Source: DATJGR01 sp963735085
Lineage (GTDB): Bacteria; Pseudomonadota; Gammaproteobacteria; Pseudomonadales; Azotimanducaceae
NCBI GenBank assembly: GCA_963735085.1
Contig: CAVTJP010000005.1
Span: 744,001 to 808,000, forward strand
Direction of reading: 5' to 3'
DNA: 64,000 nucleotides
The position numbers were made by a program, and so were the translations under genes. This document shows, piece by piece, positions 35,698 to 43,762 of the stretch. Each line of letters opens with the position of its first letter. The stretch's first letter is position 1. The notes beneath the pieces are model-generated. The model did not search any database. It was given only the letters and a program-made list of their open reading frames with translations, and was not told where the DNA came from.

Positions 35698-36614
35698 GCG
35701 CGCGATTCACCGCTGCGCACGTCGATACATGGCGCCGTGACGGCGGCGTGTTGATCGAGCGCTTCTTCAACGGCGACGAGGTTGCGGCAGTACGCCGTGA
35801 CTTCGAACAGGTATTCGGTAGAACGTCCGGCGCCGACGCACCGTTGATCAAGAAGAAAGCCGATGGGATGGGCGCATTCAATCCGGCCCAGTTCAAGACC
35901 TTCGACGCGATCCCATTCGACTGTTCGCCGGCGCTGAATCTGATCGGTGTGCATCCGGCGCTGATCGAGTTCGCCCGCTGCGCGATGCAGACTGATCACG
36001 TACACCTGTACCAATGCCAGGCGTGGGCCAAATTCACCGGCGATGCCGACTACGATCAGCCGTTTCATTGTGATTTCGTCAATCACACGCTGACCGCGCC
36101 TGCCGAAGACGACCGCCTGAACTGCGTCACGATCCTGTGCTATTTCAGCGACGTCACCGAAGCGCACGGCCCAGCGCACTATGTCTCTCGGCAAGATGCC
36201 AACAAGGTGGCCGGCCCTGAAGCGACGTTGAGTAACGATCCGGCACTGCAACAACGCCTGCGAGAATACGAACGTTCGAGCGCGGCGCCGGCGGGCAGCA
36301 TTTTCCCATACGGCATCGACGTCTATCACCGCGGTACCAACATGACCGCGCCGCGCGGCCATCGCTATGCGGTGATGGCCTGCTACAAGAACGCGACCAA
36401 CGACGCGATCGGATACCATGCGTGGCCGTTCCATCACACCAAACCGTGGCATGCGATCTTCGACCACGCCAGCCCCGAACAACTCGCCTGCTTCGGCGTG
36501 CATCCACCGGGGCATCCGTTCTGGACGCCAACGACGCTCGCGCGTGCGCAGGTGCGCTACCCGAACTGGAATATGACGCCGTATCGAGAGCGACTCGAAG
36601 AGTCCGTGGATTAG
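35694..36614 (+). CDS. Phytanoyl-CoA dioxygenase-family Fe(II)/2-oxoglutarate enzyme (first)
   Basis: 306 residues from a GTG start. The 2-His-1-Asp iron triad is visible: His-x-Asp in QPFHCDFVNHT and the distal His in GIDVYHRGTNMT, followed by the 2-oxoglutarate Arg in APRGHRYAVMACYKN. The start helices (FTAAHVDTWRRDGGVLIERFF) are typical of PhyH. It probably hydroxylates a small molecule in a degradation or secondary-metabolism pathway together with the coupled esterase. Its stop overlaps that of the convergent second dioxygenase. Confidence 0.88.
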   Translation: MSARFTAAHVDTWRRDGGVLIERFFNGDEVAAVRRDFEQVFGRTSGADAPLIKKKADGMGAFNPAQFKTFDAIPFDCSPALNLIGVHPALIEFARCAMQTDHVHLYQCQAWAKFTGDADYDQPFHCDFVNHTLTAPAEDDRLNCVTILCYFSDVTEAHGPAHYVSRQDANKVAGPEATLSNDPALQQRLREYERSSAAPAGSIFPYGIDVYHRGTNMTAPRGHRYAVMACYKNATNDAIGYHAWPFHHTKPWHAIFDHASPEQLACFGVHPPGHPFWTPTTLARAQVRYPNWNMTPYRERLEESVD

Positions 36615-37777
36615 CTGTAGTTTTGATCCGGCGTGGCGGATTGCAACGCCCGCGCACGGCCACTCGCCAACGGATGCATCACGCCGGCACCGCGCGGCCA
36701 CACGCCCGGCTCGCACTTGATATGGCGACACAGTTGCCGCGCGTGTGGCGACAAATCCATCCACAGGTCGTGCGGCATGCATTGCGCGTAGGGCATGCTG
36801 GAATGCCACGACGCGACGTATTCGATGTTGGGCATCAAGCGCACGTCCCGGCTCAGGTTCGGCGTACCGCCGTGCCATGCGCGGATGTCGCGGAACACAC
36901 CGGCGCCGGCCGGCGCGCCAACGAGCGTAGACAGGCGCATCCACTCGGGTTCATCAGCGGGCAAAGGCGGCGAGCCCTGGGTCGCATGTGATCCGGGAAT
37001 CTGTCTAATCGGTCCGTTTTCCCACGTCATGTCGGAGAGCAGAAAATTGATCGTCACGAACGGCGCGGTGCGTTCGATGATCAATCGCTGCGTCGCCAGT
37101 TCGAGTTCGTCGCTGTTGGGTTGCGTGCGCAGTTCGACGCCCAGCGCGACAGCCTGCCGCAGCCGCCCCGGCGGCATCTGCAGCGAATCCTTCTGGTCCG
37201 AGTGCAGATGCTGATATTCGATCGCGCCGGGCAGGCAGACATCACCGCCACCGCCGCGGACCAGATAATCGGCGGTGCCGAAGATTTCGGTGAGAATCGG
37301 CGTCGTGGTAGGCAGGTCGATCATCGCCGTCCAATCCGCGTCGTGCATCATGTGGCGCGACGCCGAACTGGTGCCAAAGCTGTAGCGGTGCGGCAACCGC
37401 TGAGTCTCGGTCAGGTATCGGCGGCCTTGCAATCCGGGAATCGACAGGATCGCGTCGAGCGCGCGTGCACAGCCACGGCGAAACCGCTCGATCTGCTGCG
37501 CATCCAGCAGGTCGCGCACCACGACGAAGCCGTCGCGCCGAAAGATCCGCGCTGCGCGTTCCACTTCATCCGGACTGACGATTTCGAGACCGAACAGACC
37601 ATTGTGTTTGCGCAGATGTTTGCGCAGCGCAACCACCTCGGAGTCATCGTACGTGCGGCGGCGCGGCGCGCGCGGGTCGGCAACGCCGAAGCCCGGATTG
37701 GCAGGCGCCGGATTGCCATTCTCGTCAACCGTTTCATTGGGGGGCGTCAATGCATCCCAGCCGATCGGCACTTGCAT
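36611..37777 (-). CDS. Phytanoyl-CoA dioxygenase-family Fe(II)/2-oxoglutarate enzyme (second)
   Basis: 388 residues. Fe ligands: YQHLHSDQKDS (HxD) and the distal His in VFRDIRAWHGGTPNLSRDVRLMPNIEYV, with an Arg ten residues on for 2-oxoglutarate. The N-terminus has RRDGFVVVRDLLDAQQIERFR. It is longer than the first enzyme, carries extra N-terminal ~75 residues and has little similarity to it outside motifs, so these are different activities, not a duplication. It points toward the esterase/dioxygenase pair, and the two stop codons overlap. Confidence 0.87.
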   Translation of the reverse strand: MQVPIGWDALTPPNETVDENGNPAPANPGFGVADPRAPRRRTYDDSEVVALRKHLRKHNGLFGLEIVSPDEVERAARIFRRDGFVVVRDLLDAQQIERFRRGCARALDAILSIPGLQGRRYLTETQRLPHRYSFGTSSASRHMMHDADWTAMIDLPTTTPILTEIFGTADYLVRGGGGDVCLPGAIEYQHLHSDQKDSLQMPPGRLRQAVALGVELRTQPNSDELELATQRLIIERTAPFVTINFLLSDMTWENGPIRQIPGSHATQGSPPLPADEPEWMRLSTLVGAPAGAGVFRDIRAWHGGTPNLSRDVRLMPNIEYVASWHSSMPYAQCMPHDLWMDLSPHARQLCRHIKCEPGVWPRGAGVMHPLASGRARALQSATPDQNYS

Positions 37778-37892
37778 AGGTCGATACTCGCCGTAGTCTT
37801 GCGCGCGATGATACGCCGCTCGACGCGGCGCGCGCCCGGCCGCACAATTGCCTCGCTTTTGGTTCGAAGCAATCCAATCTAAGGGGGCACAG

Positions 37893-38618
37893 ATGTCGAA
37901 GCAGCTGGCACGACAAACCGTGGGGACGGACGGAGCCGCGCTGCCGCTGCTACCGCCGGATCGTGACGCACGCGTCTGGGCGCGATTGATTCGGGTGATG
38001 TTCTATACGCCTGGCTTCCTCGGCTTGCTGCTCATCAAGGCCGGCGAGCCGGCGAGTTTCGGCATCACGGTGGAACTGCTGATGCTGTCGAGCGGAGCGG
38101 CGATCGTCGGCGGCCTGTTCATCGGCTCGCAATCGTCGAGCGGCGCCGATACTGCATCGAAAATCGGCGTCTGGAGCGGCGCGTTGGTGCTTGAACTGCT
38201 GGCCGCAGTGCCATTTCTGGCTGCGGTGCCGGCGCTGTTTCACGAACTCGCCACCAGCACACTGCTGCACGCCCGGGCACCCAACGCCGTCGATGTTGTA
38301 CTCGGACCATCGGAATTGCTGCCGGCGGTCGCGATTATGCCGTTCATGATTTACCAACTGGCCGGCTTTGGCACCTTGCACTACGTGGTATCCAAGCGAA
38401 CCAATTGGATATTGAACGTGGCGATTCTCGCCCTGATCATCGCGAGCTACATCTTCTACCGTCTAGAGATGTATCACGAAGAACGCATGTCCGTCGGCGC
38501 ACTCGTCGTGACGATGGCGATCACCGTGTACTACGGCGTGATGCGACTCAAGGCGATGCAACTGGATTACGACGCACGTGCACCCGTGAAGGCACCAAAG
38601 AAACAGTCCGACGGCTAA
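37893..38618 (+). CDS. Polytopic membrane protein of unknown function
   Basis: 241 residues, about six hydrophobic helices: FYTPGFLGLLLIKAG, LLMLSSGAAIVGGLFIGS, GALVLELLAAVPFLAAVPALF, LLPAVAIMPFMIYQLAGFG, NVAILALIIASYIFYRL and VGALVVTMAITVYYGVM. The start at ATG 37893 follows AAGGGGG. No known transporter motif was recognised. It stands alone between the second dioxygenase (divergent) and an MFS gene (convergent). Confidence 0.7.
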   Translation: MSKQLARQTVGTDGAALPLLPPDRDARVWARLIRVMFYTPGFLGLLLIKAGEPASFGITVELLMLSSGAAIVGGLFIGSQSSSGADTASKIGVWSGALVLELLAAVPFLAAVPALFHELATSTLLHARAPNAVDVVLGPSELLPAVAIMPFMIYQLAGFGTLHYVVSKRTNWILNVAILALIIASYIFYRLEMYHEERMSVGALVVTMAITVYYGVMRLKAMQLDYDARAPVKAPKKQSDG

Positions 38619-38655
38619 GTCAAGGTCGGCGCGCCTTTGTCAAAGCGTTATCTGT

Positions 38656-39972
38656 TCACGCAATCTCGATGCCGATCGCCGGGCCGGTCGCTTTGGCCGG
38701 TACCGTCTCCTTCATTAGCGACATCGCGACAATGCCGATCACGGCCGCCGCCATCATGTACCATGCCGGCGCCATCGCACTGCCCGTCGCCTTGATCAGC
38801 CACGTCACATACGGTTGCGCGACGCCACCGAATACCGCCACGCCGATTGCATAGACGACCGCCAGACCGGTGCTGCGCACGTCCTTGCGCAGCGATTCGG
38901 TGAGACAGACCAGCGCCACCCCGACACTGGTGGAACTCAGCGCGCTCAGCAACCCGGTCGCAACGATCAACGTCAGTGTGTCGTGATTACTCACCATCAA
39001 TGAAAATGCAGGAAAGATCGCCAGTAGAAACAGCACGCGCGCGGAGATCATCACAGGCTTACGGCCAAACCGGTCCGACAGGACACCACCCAACAGCGCA
39101 AAGACGACGCCGCAGACGCCATTCGCCACCGACGCACTGAATGAATCCGACTCCGACATATGCAGCGTCTGCGAGGCGTACGTAGTCATGTAGAGCAACA
39201 CATACGTGGACGTCGTAAAGCTCATGATCATACCGAGGCCCAACAGAATCGGTCTGGCGTGACTGAGCGGCCCCTGGGCCGTCGGGTGAATGGCGGATGG
39301 CGCCTCGTGACGGTGCAGCGTTTCGGGCAGACCGCGGCGCATGATCAGCCCGAACGGCAACACCACGGCACCCAGACCGAACGCGATCCGCCAGCCGAAT
39401 TCCTGTAACTCCTGTGCGGTGAGCACATAGGTAAGCCCCAGCCCCACGCTGGCGCCGATCAACGACGCAATCGCCTGACTGCCGCTCTGCCACGCGCCGA
39501 TCAGCCCGCGACGATGCGGCGGTGCCGCTTCGATCAGGAACGCGGTGGTTGGACCCACCTCGCCGCCGAGCGCGAACCCCTGAATGAGCCTGAACAGCAG
39601 CAGCAGTACCGGCGCGGCTGCGCCGATCATCGCGTACGACGGCGTCAACACCACGCCGAGCACGCCCACGCCCATCATCGAAAAGCTCAACACCATCGCC
39701 GGCCTGCGCCCGGCGCGATCACCGAACGCACCGATCACGATCGCACCGACAGGACGCGCCACGAAGCCGACCGCGAATGTCAGCAGCGACAGCATCAGGT
39801 TCTCGAACGGCGTCTCGTTCGGGAAGAAGGTGCGGCCGATCTGCACCGCAAACAGCGCGTACGTCGTGAAATCGTAGAACTCGAGCGCGTTACCGATCAC
39901 CGCTGCGGTGATCTGTGGGCGGGATATGGCGGGGTGCTCAACGGCAGGCTGGGAATTCATTTGGCGCATCAT
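38656..39972 (-). CDS. MFS transporter of the metabolite:H+ symporter (MHS) family
   Basis: 438 residues with 12 predicted helices. The N-terminus VIGNALEFYDFTTYALFAVQIGRTFFP is diagnostic for MHS proteins such as ProP, ShiA, KgtP and citrate transporters. The loop-2 signature is GAFGDRAGRRPAM, and RLIQGFALGGEVGPTTAFLIE is helix 4/5. It imports small organic acids or osmolytes with protons; the substrate is not predictable. It ends MKETVPAKATG, typical. Confidence 0.9.
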   Translation of the reverse strand: MMRQMNSQPAVEHPAISRPQITAAVIGNALEFYDFTTYALFAVQIGRTFFPNETPFENLMLSLLTFAVGFVARPVGAIVIGAFGDRAGRRPAMVLSFSMMGVGVLGVVLTPSYAMIGAAAPVLLLLFRLIQGFALGGEVGPTTAFLIEAAPPHRRGLIGAWQSGSQAIASLIGASVGLGLTYVLTAQELQEFGWRIAFGLGAVVLPFGLIMRRGLPETLHRHEAPSAIHPTAQGPLSHARPILLGLGMIMSFTTSTYVLLYMTTYASQTLHMSESDSFSASVANGVCGVVFALLGGVLSDRFGRKPVMISARVLFLLAIFPAFSLMVSNHDTLTLIVATGLLSALSSTSVGVALVCLTESLRKDVRSTGLAVVYAIGVAVFGGVAQPYVTWLIKATGSAMAPAWYMMAAAVIGIVAMSLMKETVPAKATGPAIGIEIA

Positions 39973-40105
39973 TGCAACGTCGGATCGCGGAGTTTACGGC
40001 AAGGCACGTGCTACGCGAAAACCTAAAAGGGGCAGCCGGGCTCGCCTCAGCGCACTCGTCAGCGCACTGATGCGCCTCAGCGAGCGACGTCAATACCCCA
40101 TTGGG

Positions 40106-40963
40106 TCAGCTTGATGTGCTTGAACGGCGACGACGTGGTGGCAAATCGACGAAGTCTCCAGCTCGCTTTTCGGCATTCGCGCGCATCGCTTCGGAAATCT
40201 CTTCGCCCTGCAGCATGCTGGCATTCCAGATGCCGATGTAATCGAGCCCGTCGGCGGTATTGTGGTCCCGCGCATAGTTGATCATGCGTTTGCAGCCGTA
40301 CACCGCCAGCGGCGCTTTGCGCGCGATCTCGGCGGCGATCTGCATGACGCTGTCGAGCATCGTTGCCTGGTCGGCGTATACCCGATTGACCAGGCCGCAC
40401 TGCTGCGCCTCCTGGGCCATCATGCGTCGGCCGGTGTACGCCAGTTCACGCACAATGCCTTCGGGAATGAGCTTCACCAGTCGCGGAAACGTCCCCACAT
40501 CCGCTGTCATACCAATGTTGGTTTCGAAGATCGTGATGAACGCATCTGCGCTGGCGTAGCGGATATCGCACGCGGTGATCAGGTCGACGCCACCGCCGAT
40601 ACAACCGCCCTGCATCGCCGCCAGCACCGGAATACGGCAGGCCTCCAGCGCGCTGAAGCTGTCCTGCATGTGCAGCACGTTGTCGTAGAAAGAGGCGCCA
40701 TGCTGACGTTGCCGGCGTGCTTCGTCCGCGTTGCCGGCAATCGACCCTGCACCGAAGGCGCTCACGTCGAGCCCGGAAGAAAAGTGCGGCCCGGTGGACG
40801 ACAGCACGATGACCCGTGCTCGCGCGCCACCATCAATGTCCTCGATGATGGCCGGCAATTCATCCCAGAACTCGGGGATCATGCTGTTGCGCTTTTCCGG
40901 GCGGTTCAAGACGATGTGCGCAATCCGCTCGCTGATCGTGACGTCAAAGCATGTGTACTTCAC
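40106..40963 (-). CDS. Crotonase-family protein, dienoyl-CoA-isomerase-like
   Basis: 285 residues. The oxyanion segments are FSSGLDVSAFG and MQGGCIGGGVDLITACDIRYASADAFITIFETNIGMTADVGTFPRL. The last stretch matches the dienoyl-CoA isomerase (ECH1) pattern, in which an Asp in the ADVG motif is the catalytic residue; the residue aligned with the second acid is Glu of FETN. It would therefore shift double bonds of unsaturated fatty acyl-CoAs during beta-oxidation, although a hydratase is possible. The C-terminus reads LPPRRRRSSTSS, an unusually basic end. Confidence 0.86.
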   Translation of the reverse strand: MKYTCFDVTISERIAHIVLNRPEKRNSMIPEFWDELPAIIEDIDGGARARVIVLSSTGPHFSSGLDVSAFGAGSIAGNADEARRQRQHGASFYDNVLHMQDSFSALEACRIPVLAAMQGGCIGGGVDLITACDIRYASADAFITIFETNIGMTADVGTFPRLVKLIPEGIVRELAYTGRRMMAQEAQQCGLVNRVYADQATMLDSVMQIAAEIARKAPLAVYGCKRMINYARDHNTADGLDYIGIWNASMLQGEEISEAMRANAEKRAGDFVDLPPRRRRSSTSS

Positions 40964-41014
40964 AACGGTTCCTGAACAGTTCGCTACGAAGACGCTGATC
41001 TCACCGCCCGCTGA

Positions 41015-41395
41015 CTACTGCGGGTGCTTCGCTTTGTACAACTTGACCTGATCATTGAAGTGCCCAACCGCCGCCTGCAACTCATCAACGGCCGCGTTGT
41101 ACTTTTGGACCAGCGCCGCCTTCTGTGCGCTTATTTCCTTCTTCTGGTCGTCGGTCAGCTTCGACGCATCCTTCGGGGTCAACGCATCCTGCTCGGCTTT
41201 CAGACAATCGAGATAGGCATTCATCCCCGAGTTGAAACTCATGAAGGCGTCCTTCCCGGCCATCATCTGCTCCTCGGTTGCGGTGTTGCCATCCGGCGTG
41301 GCGCTGGGCTCCTTCGGATAGACGCACGCGGCCTGCTCGGCGTGAGCGGATGCGACCAGCGCGAAAGTCAGCATGAACGGTATCCAAGCCTTCAT
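41015..41395 (-). CDS. Small secreted protein of unknown function, helical
   Basis: 126 residues. A signal peptide (MKAWIPFMLTFALVASAHA) precedes ACVYPKEPSATPDGNTATEEQM. The rest is rich in Lys, Glu and Ala with a probable coiled coil (KDASKLTDDQKKEISAQKAALVQKYNAAVDELQAAVGHF). Two cysteines (ACVYP and LDCLK) could pair in the periplasm. ATG 41395 is selected because it begins the signal sequence. No named family recognised. Confidence 0.65.
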   Translation of the reverse strand: MKAWIPFMLTFALVASAHAEQAACVYPKEPSATPDGNTATEEQMMAGKDAFMSFNSGMNAYLDCLKAEQDALTPKDASKLTDDQKKEISAQKAALVQKYNAAVDELQAAVGHFNDQVKLYKAKHPQ

Positions 41396-41482
41396 CGGAA
41401 TCCCCAAATGTGGTTGACGGACAGCGAGCATAAAAGACCCGTGCAGCGGGTTCCATCCTGCTCGGGATTTTTCTCCGAAGGG

Positions 41483-42448
41483 TCACACTGCAGCGGACGT
41501 GAGCGCAGCCTCCGCGCCCGCGACCAACTCGGCCACGATCTCGGCTGCCGGTTGTACGGCGTTCACGTTGGTAACCGACTCGCCCGCATATAGGGCCATG
41601 GCAGTGACGTGACCTTCGGTGTCCGACGTGGGGCAGACGACCGAGAACCGCTGCACAGGCACGGTCTGGTCACCGATTCGCGTCTCACCGACGATCTCTT
41701 CCGGGCGCGCCTCCGCGGCAGCGACCGCCGAACGCAACACGCGATGCGGCGCATTCGGCCACATCACCGAAAAGGCTTCGGTCAGACACGTATCGGCGGC
41801 AGAAGCGTCAATGAGCGCGCGCACGTATTGCGGATGTGCGCCGCTTTCAGTTGCCGCGACGAAACGCGTGCCGATTCGCGCGCCGGAAGCGCCGCAGGCC
41901 AGTATCGCAGCGAGATCGCGCGCCGTTGCGATACCCCCCGCCGCGAGCACCGGAATTTTCAGCGCATCGAGCACCTGTGACAGCAGTGGAAACAAACTGG
42001 TTTGACCGCGTACGTGTCCGCCCGCTTCGGTTCCCTGCGCGACCACGAGATCGCACCCGGCGCGCTCCGCAGCCACCGCCTCGGCAAGCGACCCAATCTG
42101 CCAACTCACCTTGGCGCCGTGTGCGTGCACCTGTGCGATGAGATCGGCGTCGGGGTCACCGTAGAAAAATTCGACCAGTTTCGATTTGCGGGCCGCAACG
42201 ATGACGCACTCACGATCGAGGAACGGCATCAGGAAGTTCACGCCGAATACGCCGCCACCTGCTTGCCCGCGTAGCGCATCCAGAATTCGTCCGAGCGACT
42301 CCGCTGGCATCATCGGCGCCCCAAACATTCCGACACCGCCCGCTGCCGCAACGGCGGCCACCAGCGCAGGCGTCGAGACGCCCGGCATCGCAGCCGATTG
42401 AATCGGAGCGGGGCATTGCATGAGCCGGGTAAACGATGTCTGGATCAT
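41483..42448 (-). CDS. Nitronate monooxygenase / 2-nitropropane dioxygenase family
   Basis: 321 residues. FMN TIM-barrel: PIQSAAMPGVSTPALVAAVAAAGGVGMFG, DLVVAQGTEAGGHVRGQTSLFPLL with the family His in AGGH, IPVLAAGGIATARDLAAILACGASGARIGTRF (phosphate-binding). It oxidises alkyl nitronates or related anions to carbonyls and nitrite. The ATG at 42448 overlaps the upstream membrane protein's TGA (ATGA, 42445-42448) and has AGGAG 8 bp upstream, better than the alternative ATG 42454. Confidence 0.92.
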   Translation of the reverse strand: MIQTSFTRLMQCPAPIQSAAMPGVSTPALVAAVAAAGGVGMFGAPMMPAESLGRILDALRGQAGGGVFGVNFLMPFLDRECVIVAARKSKLVEFFYGDPDADLIAQVHAHGAKVSWQIGSLAEAVAAERAGCDLVVAQGTEAGGHVRGQTSLFPLLSQVLDALKIPVLAAGGIATARDLAAILACGASGARIGTRFVAATESGAHPQYVRALIDASAADTCLTEAFSVMWPNAPHRVLRSAVAAAEARPEEIVGETRIGDQTVPVQRFSVVCPTSDTEGHVTAMALYAGESVTNVNAVQPAAEIVAELVAGAEAALTSAAV

Positions 42449-42837
42449 TGCCATTTCTCCTGTCGGCCACGTTCGGGATACGCCCAACCGAAAATCCATG
42501 CGCAGAGTTTCGAAAAGACAGGCGCGTTCGGGAGGAGGAAAAAGCGCGCGAGGATCGACCTCCGAACGAACGGCTTCATGACGAACAGCCAGCCAGTTGC
42601 TCCGATGAGCATGCCGAGAATGAATACCACGATCAGCAGCGCTGCACCGATCAGAATCGTCGGCAGATTCGGCCGCGGTACATAGTGGGTAAGCAGGCGG
42701 CCGAAGCCGATCTCCGCGGCAATTGCGGGCACAAACATGAAGAAAAACAGTACGATGGACAGCTTGAGGTGCGCACGCACCGGATTCTTACCGTCGGCGT
42801 CTTGCGCTCGATCGTGCCGCTCATTCATGTCCGACAT
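42445..42837 (-). CDS. Small inner-membrane protein of unknown function
   Basis: 130 residues, two or three hydrophobic segments (LKLSIVLFFFMFVPAIAAEIGF; PTILIGAALLIVVFILGMLIGATGWLFV) with a cytoplasmic, Asp/Arg-rich N-terminus. It overlaps the nitronate monooxygenase gene by 4 bp, so they are co-translated. It may be a chaperone or anchor for that enzyme, but no family could be named. ATG 42828 is an alternative start. Confidence 0.6.
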   Translation of the reverse strand: MSDMNERHDRAQDADGKNPVRAHLKLSIVLFFFMFVPAIAAEIGFGRLLTHYVPRPNLPTILIGAALLIVVFILGMLIGATGWLFVMKPFVRRSILARFFLLPNAPVFSKLCAWIFGWAYPERGRQEKWQ

Positions 42838-42845
42838 GGTGCCGC

Positions 42846-43694
42846 ATGGACCTCATCGAACACAATCGAAAAGCCTGGGACCGCGCGGCCAGAACGAACT
42901 GTCAGTGGTCCACGCCCGTCACGGACGACATCATCGTTCGTGCCCGAAACCGCGACTGGGATTTGACAGTCGCGGGCCCGGACCCCGTTCCCAGGGAATG
43001 GTTCGGGCAGGTCAAAGACCAATCGGTCTTGTGCCTCGCGTCCGGTGGCGGACAGCAGGTACCGGTGCTCGCCGCGGCGGGCGCAAACGTTACGTCATAC
43101 GATTTTTCAGCGGAACAACTCGAACTCGACCGCGCCGTCTGCGCACGAAACGCGCTTGCCGTTACCATCGAACAAGGCAGCATGCTGGACCTGTCGCGAT
43201 TCGACGAAAGCTCGTTCGACCTGATCTTCAACCCGGTATCGAATCCCTACGTCGCCGACATTCATCGTGTCTGGCGAGAATGCGCGCGCGTGTTGAAGCA
43301 CGGTGGCCGATTGATCGCCGGCTCAATCAATCCGTTGGTGTACCTGTTCGAGGAGAACGATGGCAGTTCGGATGCCGGTTTGACGGTTCGATACGCGCTC
43401 CCATTCGTCGAGATCGAGACCTTGTCGGCAGCGGAAGTCGAACAGGCGCTTGAACGCAAAATGCTGTTCACGTGGAGCCACAGTCTGGAAGACATCATCG
43501 GTGGTCAGCTACGGGTCGGCTTGCGACTGGCTGGGCTGTTCGAATCCCGACGAAACGATCCGGCGGCGCCGTCGATCAACCGCTACGCACCGACCTACAT
43601 CGCGACACTTTCGATCCGGGAACCGCAATCGCGGGTGCTGATCGCAACTTCCAGGCTCGACGACGTCACCGTCGTTCCACGTTCTAGCGCTTAG
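42846..43694 (+). CDS. SAM-dependent methyltransferase
   Basis: 282 residues, class I. Motif I is VLCLASGGGQQVPVLAAAGANVTSYDFSAEQLELDR, with the acidic residue Asp of SYDFS that holds the SAM ribose. Motif II/III: DLIFNPVSNPYVADIHRVWRECARVLKHGGRLIAG. The Gly-rich loop ASGGGQ is the usual SAM loop. No clear substrate domain. It is divergent, 8 bp apart, from the small membrane protein and precedes the kinase gene by 68 bp. Confidence 0.88.
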   Translation: MDLIEHNRKAWDRAARTNCQWSTPVTDDIIVRARNRDWDLTVAGPDPVPREWFGQVKDQSVLCLASGGGQQVPVLAAAGANVTSYDFSAEQLELDRAVCARNALAVTIEQGSMLDLSRFDESSFDLIFNPVSNPYVADIHRVWRECARVLKHGGRLIAGSINPLVYLFEENDGSSDAGLTVRYALPFVEIETLSAAEVEQALERKMLFTWSHSLEDIIGGQLRVGLRLAGLFESRRNDPAAPSINRYAPTYIATLSIREPQSRVLIATSRLDDVTVVPRSSA

Positions 43695-43762
43695 CCCTTC
43701 CGATTCGTGAGCGGCGCTTCGTTGCATTCGGGTCGCAAACGGACTGATGATGGCGCAAAGAC

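Noticed and set aside
35583..36944. 453-codon reverse frame across esterase and dioxygenase genes
   Set aside because: Antisense to the two confirmed genes, no motif, codon pattern is that of the opposite strand.
38639..38651. 13-base match (TGTCAAAGCGTTA) to the promoter region at 15068-15080
   Set aside because: It contains a reverse TTGACA, but no -10 at the right spacing and it lies after a stop codon between convergent genes; probably chance.
40034..40084. Short direct repeats (TCAGCGCACT twice) between MHS and crotonase genes
   Set aside because: Only 10 bp, two copies, no structure or gene relation.
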